A stretch of DNA of 35,888 nucleotides, taken from the NCBI GenBank assembly GCA_021738245.1, contig JAIPCJ010000029.1, positions 1 to 35,888 on the forward strand, read 5' to 3'. A model generated the notes under the pieces. The model was given only the letters and a program-made list of their open reading frames with translations, was not told the DNA's origin and did no database searches. Numbering within the stretch: the first letter of the stretch is position 1; each line of letters begins with the position of its first letter. Below are positions 31,379-35,888 of this stretch, piece after piece. Source of the DNA: Methylotenera sp. (lineage in GTDB: Bacteria > Pseudomonadota > Gammaproteobacteria > Burkholderiales > Burkholderiaceae_C). Position numbers and translations under genes: made by a program.

Positions 31379-32236
31379 ATGCTCGCCTACCGCCACGCCT
31401 TTCATGCCGGCAACCATGCCGACGCCCTCAAGCACCTGGTGCTGACCCGCGTGCTGCGCTACATGGGCGAAAAGGACAAGCCCTACACGCTCATCGACAC
31501 GCATGCCGGCGCCGGCGGCTACTCGGTCGAGGGCCGCTATGCGCAGAAGAACGCCGAGTACGGCACCGGCATCGCCAAGCTCTACGACGATGTCGACGAG
31601 CTGCCCGCGCCGCTGGCCGACTACGTGCAACTGGTGCGCGACTTCAACCCCGACGGCCAGCTGCGCCAGTACCCCGGCTCGCCCGCCATCGCGAATTTCG
31701 TGCTGCGCGACACCGACCGTCTGCGCGCCTACGAACTGCACCCGACCGATCACCGCATCCTGGCCAGCTATCTGGAGGCCCGGCCCAACACCCAGGTCAG
31801 CGACCGCGACGGTTTCGCGGCCATCAAGGCCGAGCTGCCCTCGCCCACGCGGCGCGCAGCGCTGCTGATGGACCCGCCCTACGAGATCAAGACCGACTAC
31901 GGCAAGGTGCTCACCGCGCTGCGCGAGGCGCTGGAGCGCGCCCCCGACACGGTCGTCATGGTCTGGTACCCGCAGTTGCAGCTGCTGGAGTCCACCCAGC
32001 TCGCCACGCGGCTCAAGGCCAGTGCCGACGCCGCGGCCAAGAAAGGCTGGCTGCATGTGCGCCTGACCGTGACCCAGGCCGACGAGCGCGGCTTCGGCAT
32101 GATGGGCAGCGGCATGTTCATTGCCAACCCGCCGTTCACGCTGCATGACGAACTGGCCGAGTGCCTGCCGCTGCTGGTGGAGCGGTTGGGGCAGTACGAC
32201 GGGGCGAATTACGTGTTGGAGCAGAAGGCGGTTTAG
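31379..32236 (+). CDS. rlmJ: 23S rRNA (adenine2030-N6)-methyltransferase
   Basis: The 285-residue protein starts MLAYRHAFHAGNHADALKH, the unmistakable RlmJ N-terminus. It also has DTHAGAGGY for S-adenosylmethionine binding, the catalytic motif MDPPYE near 163-168 and a C-terminal GSGMFIANPP. It methylates A2030 of 23S rRNA. An in-frame TTG six codons upstream is not needed. It stands alone, divergent from nemA and followed by a long inverted-repeat region. Confidence 0.96.
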   Translation: MLAYRHAFHAGNHADALKHLVLTRVLRYMGEKDKPYTLIDTHAGAGGYSVEGRYAQKNAEYGTGIAKLYDDVDELPAPLADYVQLVRDFNPDGQLRQYPGSPAIANFVLRDTDRLRAYELHPTDHRILASYLEARPNTQVSDRDGFAAIKAELPSPTRRAALLMDPPYEIKTDYGKVLTALREALERAPDTVVMVWYPQLQLLESTQLATRLKASADAAAKKGWLHVRLTVTQADERGFGMMGSGMFIANPPFTLHDELAECLPLLVERLGQYDGANYVLEQKAV

Positions 32237-32267
32237 CGCGGCGTTTTGGCGCTTGGCGTGCGGTGTC

Positions 32268-32868
32268 GGGAGGCTATTGCTGCGAGCCTTTTCAGCTCGG
32301 TGCACCGTGCCGGGAGTTCGCCCCGGCGGGCGAGTAACTTTTCTCTGTCGCGCCAGAGAAAAGTCACCAAAAGAGAGGCGCTGAACCGCAAGTCATCGCC
32401 CTGGTGCGGAAGCTCACGCGCGAAAACTCGTACTCGGCTTGTGCGCCGAAGCGACCCGCTGCGCTCTCGCTGCTGTCCCTGTCACGAGCACCATCCATCG
32501 CACCTTCACGCCCGTTAACGCCGGCTGCACGCCGGGCTCACCAATGAATGCACCACATGCCTGGACGCGCCGTCGACGGCGCTTGACTTCAACTCGTGAA
32601 TTCGGCGTGCAGCCGACGTTGACCGCACAGGCGGTGGATGACGCGGGCTCTGTATAGGGTCAGCAGCGAGAGCGCAGCGGGTCGCTTCGGCTAAGGACAT
32701 GAGCGTGACTTTTCGCGCGATGTCCTTCGCAGGCCAGAGGCGACTTGCGGTTCAGCGCCTCTTCTTTGGTGACTTTCTTCTGGCGCAGCAGAAGAAAGTT
32801 ACTCGCCCGCCGGGGCGAATTCCCGGCACGGTGCACCGAGTCCCAAAGGCTCCCCGCAAAAGCCTCCC
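32268..32868. repeat. ~600-bp imperfect inverted repeat with palindromic centre
   Basis: The left arm (from 32268) and the reverse complement of the right arm (to 32868) share long blocks: GGGAGGCT, CTCGGTGCACCGTGCCGGGA, TTCGCCCCGGCGGGCGAGTA, AGAGGCGCTGAACCGCAAGT and AAGCGACCCGCTGCGCTCTC. The centre is the perfect palindrome GCGCCGTCGACGGCGC (32567-32582). Each arm carries an 11-bp hairpin (32337-32364 and 32772-32799) whose stem differs but still pairs. No transposase or credible gene is present; the whole gap 32237-32942 is this element plus short flanks. Confidence 0.75.
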
Positions 32869-32942
32869 AACGATCAACCCCCTCCCACCCCCAGCGGCTG
32901 AATTAAGCTGCGCCCCACACATTTCCCGCGCCCCGCCGTCCC

Positions 32943-33941
32943 ATGAGCGACCCCACCAAACCCGTCACGATGGAGCAGATCGCCGCGCTGGCGGGGGTGT
33001 CCACGATCACCGTCTCGCGGGCGCTGCGCGACAGCCCGTCGGTCACGCCGGCCACGCGCGAGCGCATCAAGACCCTGGCCGAGGCCGCGGGCTACCGCTT
33101 CAACCACCATGCGCGCAACCTGCGGCTGCGGCGCAGCCACATGGTGGCCGTCATGCTGGAGATGCAGCCTGACACCGACCGCCCCATGACCGATGCCTAC
33201 CCGCTGCAGCTCCTCGGCGGCATCACCCAGGAGCTGACCTCGCGCGGCTACAGCGTGCTGCTGTCGGCCCTGCAGAGCCCGGGCCAGGGCATGGCGGCGT
33301 CGGCGGATGGGGTCATCCTGCTGGGCCAGGGCGCGCATGGCTCGGCCGTGAAGTCGGTGGCGGCCATGGGCCTGCCGCTGGTGGTGTGGGGCGCCGAACA
33401 CGGGCGCGGGGATGCGGTGGTCGTCGGGGGCGACAACGCGCATGGCGGCGCGAGTGCCGCCGAGCGGCTGATGGCGCTGGGCCGGCGGGAGCTGCTTTTC
33501 CTGGGTGATGTGCGCCATGCCGAGATCCGCGACCGCCAGCAGGGCTTCGCCAAGGCCCTCAAGAAGGGCGGCCTCAAGGCTCAGACCCTGACGCCTGCCG
33601 CCTTCACCTTCGGTGCCGGCTTCACGGCGGTGCAGGCCCATCTGGCAGGCCTGGGGCGCAGCGGCAAGGTGCCCGACGGCCTCTTCGCCGCGAGCGACCT
33701 GCTGGCCATGGGCGCCGTGCGCGCCTTCACCGATGCGGGCCTGGCCGTGCCCGAGCAGGTGTCGGTGATCGGCTACGACGACTCCCCCGCCGCCCAGAGC
33801 TTCGCGCCGCCGCTGACCAGCGTGCGCCAGGACTGGCACCACGGCGGCGTGCTGCTGGCGCGCAAGGTACTGGACCTGATCGCCGGCCATGACGCAGCCA
33901 GCGAGATCATGCCGACCGAGCTGGTGGTGCGGGGCACTTGA
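32943..33941 (+). CDS. LacI-family transcriptional regulator
   Basis: The 332-residue protein has the N-terminal LacI HTH (TMEQIAALAGVSTITVSRAL, residues 9-28) and the hinge region ARNLRLRRS. A periplasmic-binding-type ligand domain follows, ending EQVSVIGYDDSPAAQSFAPP and LVVRGT, as in GntR/LacI sugar-acid regulators. The effector is unknown, since no sugar gene is adjacent. It might act on the LacI-type palindrome at 9109, but distance makes this speculative. Confidence 0.92.
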   Translation: MSDPTKPVTMEQIAALAGVSTITVSRALRDSPSVTPATRERIKTLAEAAGYRFNHHARNLRLRRSHMVAVMLEMQPDTDRPMTDAYPLQLLGGITQELTSRGYSVLLSALQSPGQGMAASADGVILLGQGAHGSAVKSVAAMGLPLVVWGAEHGRGDAVVVGGDNAHGGASAAERLMALGRRELLFLGDVRHAEIRDRQQGFAKALKKGGLKAQTLTPAAFTFGAGFTAVQAHLAGLGRSGKVPDGLFAASDLLAMGAVRAFTDAGLAVPEQVSVIGYDDSPAAQSFAPPLTSVRQDWHHGGVLLARKVLDLIAGHDAASEIMPTELVVRGT

Positions 33942-33972
33942 GCGCCGCGGCCGGCTGCACTCGGTTGCTGGG

Positions 33973-34398
33973 CTAACTCCTGGACCAGCCGGGCAGCCGG
34001 CTGGCCTGCTGAATCCACTGCGTCAGCTGCTGCTCATCGACATCGTCCTGGCGGACGTCGATCCAGCGTGCTTCCAGCGTGGTGCCACCGGTCGGTGGCG
34101 GCGTCAGCGACGTGCCTTTGAAAAAGGTCAGCTTCACGTAGTGCGTGAAGACATGAAAGCTGGCGAACCAGCCTTGCCCCGGGATGCCGTACATCGCGGA
34201 ATTCCAGCGCACGCCCTTGCGAACGCCGGGTACCGCCTGCGTAATGAGCACGTCCAGACGCCGGGCGGTGGCCTGCTGCCAGCCAGGAATGGCAGAGATG
34301 TAGGCCTGCACCGGCGCATCGCCGTCTGCCTTGGCGGCCTGGGGGTTGCCTCCCATCAGTAGCCGGGTGGTGGATGCGCCTTTGTCGGGCTGCGGCAT
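33973..34398 (-). CDS. DUF1801 family protein
   Basis: The 141-residue protein has the DUF1801/YdhG-like pattern: VQAYISAIPGWQQATARRLD, VRKGVRWNSAMYGIPGQGWF, FHVFTHYVKLTFFKGTSL and the C-terminal DEQQLTQWIQQASRLPGW. This family is related to iron-chaperone frataxin-like folds, but its role here is unknown. The start at 34398 has AGGAG six bases upstream; the longer open frame upstream is antisense-type shadow of the peptidase gene. It converges with the LacI gene, 31 bases apart. Confidence 0.87.
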   Translation of the reverse strand: MPQPDKGASTTRLLMGGNPQAAKADGDAPVQAYISAIPGWQQATARRLDVLITQAVPGVRKGVRWNSAMYGIPGQGWFASFHVFTHYVKLTFFKGTSLTPPPTGGTTLEARWIDVRQDDVDEQQLTQWIQQASRLPGWSRS

Positions 34399-34460
34399 GA
34401 CGGCTCCTGACGCCTGAGGCTGTGCGGTCCGAGCATGCCTGAAGCGAGCCGTGCCGACGA

Positions 34461-35888
34461 TCAGTCCAGCACTACCTCCGTCCGCACCACGCCGGCCCGC
34501 TCGGCGCTGGCTGACAGCGCGAGCCGTGTGCCCACCGGGGCGCGCACCACCCATTCCGCCACGGCGCGGTCGCCGGTGGGGTGCTTGTTGAACAGGAAGG
34601 CCAATTGACTCTGCTTGGGTGCGTGGCCTTCCAGCTGCGGGCCTTCGATGCGTTCCTTGCCATTGACCAGGCTGATGGCCGGGTCGTTCACGGGCATGTG
34701 GATCTCGAACATCACGCCGCGCACCGTCTTGCGCTCCAGTGCGCGCTGGGTCACGTAGGCCGGCAGGTAGCCGGCGTTGGCCACCGCCATGCGCACCCGC
34801 CACATGTCGGGGCCCAGGGCTCGCACCTCGGTGCGGATGAGCTCCAGCTGGGGCAGGCTCATCGCGATCTGGCTCAGCCAGCCGGGGAAGCGCGCGGCCT
34901 CGCGCTCGCGCAGGGCGGGCGGGGGGTTGCGCCAGAAGTTCATCTTGTCCCAGCCGCCGATCTCGACGGCGCCGAGCTGGGGATGCTGGAAGGGCGTCCA
35001 GTCGACATGGGCCTGGCCGCCGCATTGCTCGTCGCTCCACTTCAGCAGCTTGAGGTCGTCTTCGACCGGATGCTGGCGGTACCAGTCGATCCACTTCTCG
35101 GTGTGCACGCCGGCTTCCTTGTTGGGCGACCACAGCTCCACCACCCAGAACAGCGCGCCCAGGTGCTCGTAGACCCAGTCCTGCGTGCCCGTGATCACTT
35201 CCTTGGGGTGGTAGCGGAAGTCTTCGTAGATGCTGACGGCCGGGTAGCCGGTGTGCTTCTCGCCCAGCGCCGAGAAGTTCTGGAACAGCCACAGGTCTTC
35301 GGGCGTCATGTCCTTGTCGCTGCGGGTGCCGCAGGGCCGCAGGATGACGCCGCTATGGGTGTGGAAGCTCACCGCCGCGCCGATGTTGGGGTGCTGGACG
35401 ATGAAGTCCACCATGGCCCGCACCTCAGGCTCGCTGGTCGGGTAGGGGCCGGCGCCGAGTTGCTGGTACTCCTGGCGCCATTCGGCGGGGAAGTTGCGGT
35501 TCAGGTCCAGGCCTTCACGGTCGGCGTTGACCTTGACGGTCAGGCCGTCGTGGTTCTTGATGAAGCCCTCGGGGATGAGGCGGTAGTACTCGCCGCCGAA
35601 CTCGCCCGGCTCGCGCGCCACCATCAGGCGCGGCTCGGTGGGGTGCTTCTTGTAGCCGCCGTGCGGGTCGGGCACGTGCATCGTCAGGATGCGGCCGTCG
35701 CCGTCGATGTCTTCCGGCGTGAGGCCGTCCACCGGCTCTTCGGTGTAGGGGTAGGGGCGCGTGGAGCTGCGGATGTGGCGCGGCCGGTCGGCCAGCGCGA
35801 GCTCGGCGCCGTCGGGGTTCAGGCGCGGCACGAGGTAGACGGTGCGGGTGTCCAGCAGGCGGTTGACCTGGGCGCTCTCCGGGCCGCT
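34461..35888 (-). CDS. M14-family zinc carboxypeptidase, N-terminus beyond right edge
   Basis: At least 475 residues are visible. YLVPRLNPDGAE, DREGLDLNRNFPAEWRQEYQ, GPYPTSEPEVRAMVDFI and AAVSFHTHSG (third zinc ligand His) are M14 carboxypeptidase landmarks, and the catalytic Glu is in WVVELWSPN. The HxxE zinc motif lies upstream outside the window. After the catalytic domain, ~150 residues form a beta-rich C-terminal part. The frame is open through the right edge, so the GTG at 35831 is not the start. It probably cleaves peptides or cell-wall fragments; subfamily not assigned. Confidence 0.9.
   Translation of the reverse strand, partial: SGPESAQVNRLLDTRTVYLVPRLNPDGAELALADRPRHIRSSTRPYPYTEEPVDGLTPEDIDGDGRILTMHVPDPHGGYKKHPTEPRLMVAREPGEFGGEYYRLIPEGFIKNHDGLTVKVNADREGLDLNRNFPAEWRQEYQQLGAGPYPTSEPEVRAMVDFIVQHPNIGAAVSFHTHSGVILRPCGTRSDKDMTPEDLWLFQNFSALGEKHTGYPAVSIYEDFRYHPKEVITGTQDWVYEHLGALFWVVELWSPNKEAGVHTEKWIDWYRQHPVEDDLKLLKWSDEQCGGQAHVDWTPFQHPQLGAVEIGGWDKMNFWRNPPPALREREAARFPGWLSQIAMSLPQLELIRTEVRALGPDMWRVRMAVANAGYLPAYVTQRALERKTVRGVMFEIHMPVNDPAISLVNGKERIEGPQLEGHAPKQSQLAFLFNKHPTGDRAVAEWVVRAPVGTRLALSASAERAGVVRTEVVLD

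Noticed and set aside
32699-33172. 157-residue frame between the inverted repeat and the LacI gene
   Set aside because: It lies in the repeat arm and overlaps the LacI start in another frame; no ribosome site or domain.
1-35888. CRISPR arrays, rRNA genes, IS transposases, integrases
   Set aside because: No regularly spaced repeats, rRNA motifs or transposase/integrase signatures were seen on either strand.

Overview
The window is about 36 kb of very GC-rich bacterial chromosome with dense genes on both strands. GTP-type PEP carboxykinase, RlmJ, a YbdK ligase, CCA-encoding tRNA-type genes and long GC-rich antisense open frames point to a Burkholderiales betaproteobacterium, probably of the Rubrivivax/Leptothrix/Roseateles kind. 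This placement is inferred from gene content. No rRNA, CRISPR, phage structural gene or transposase was seen.

Left part (1-13.3 kb). A membrane PAS sensor runs off the left edge. Next come a ferritin-like/4Fe-4S/double-CDGSH protein and an acyltransferase. A minus-strand group follows: CPBP protease, MoxR ATPase, CoxE-type VWA protein, BON lipid-binding-type protein and CoxG-type SRPBCC protein. This resembles the accessory genes of CO dehydrogenase-type molybdoenzymes, but no such enzyme lies here. On the plus strand, two paralogous small membrane proteins flank a DUF924 protein and a secreted beta-helix protein, the latter preceded by a LacI-type palindrome. pckG faces them and ends in a clear terminator.

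Centre (13.5-18.6 kb) is the most unusual part. An XRE-type repressor gene diverges from an unknown terminator-ended transcript, with matching inverted repeats in the promoters. Then, all on the plus strand, come a series of tRNA-like sequences (TGG, GTA and TGG anticodons, then CAG, plus shorter or weaker ones). They surround an HNH endonuclease gene and are followed by a slipin and an RtcB RNA ligase. Several tRNA-like units have open acceptor stems, missing arms or no CCA, while their anticodon arms and T-loops are kept. I read this as a possible RNA cleavage, sensing and repair locus built on tRNA-like substrates.

Right part (18.7-35.9 kb). A MarR regulator diverges from an MFS carrier that lacks one membrane segment. 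Next are a small membrane protein, a class V aminotransferase, and a TPR-containing Ser/Thr kinase facing a small secreted protein. Those last two genes share an exact bipartite promoter-like motif and are separated by a 167-bp foldback element that supplies both stop codons. Then follow ybdK with a cation/proton antiporter, a MOSC protein with a beta-helix protein, an alkene reductase, rlmJ, a ~600-bp inverted-repeat region, a LacI regulator, a DUF1801 protein and an M14 peptidase that runs off the right edge.
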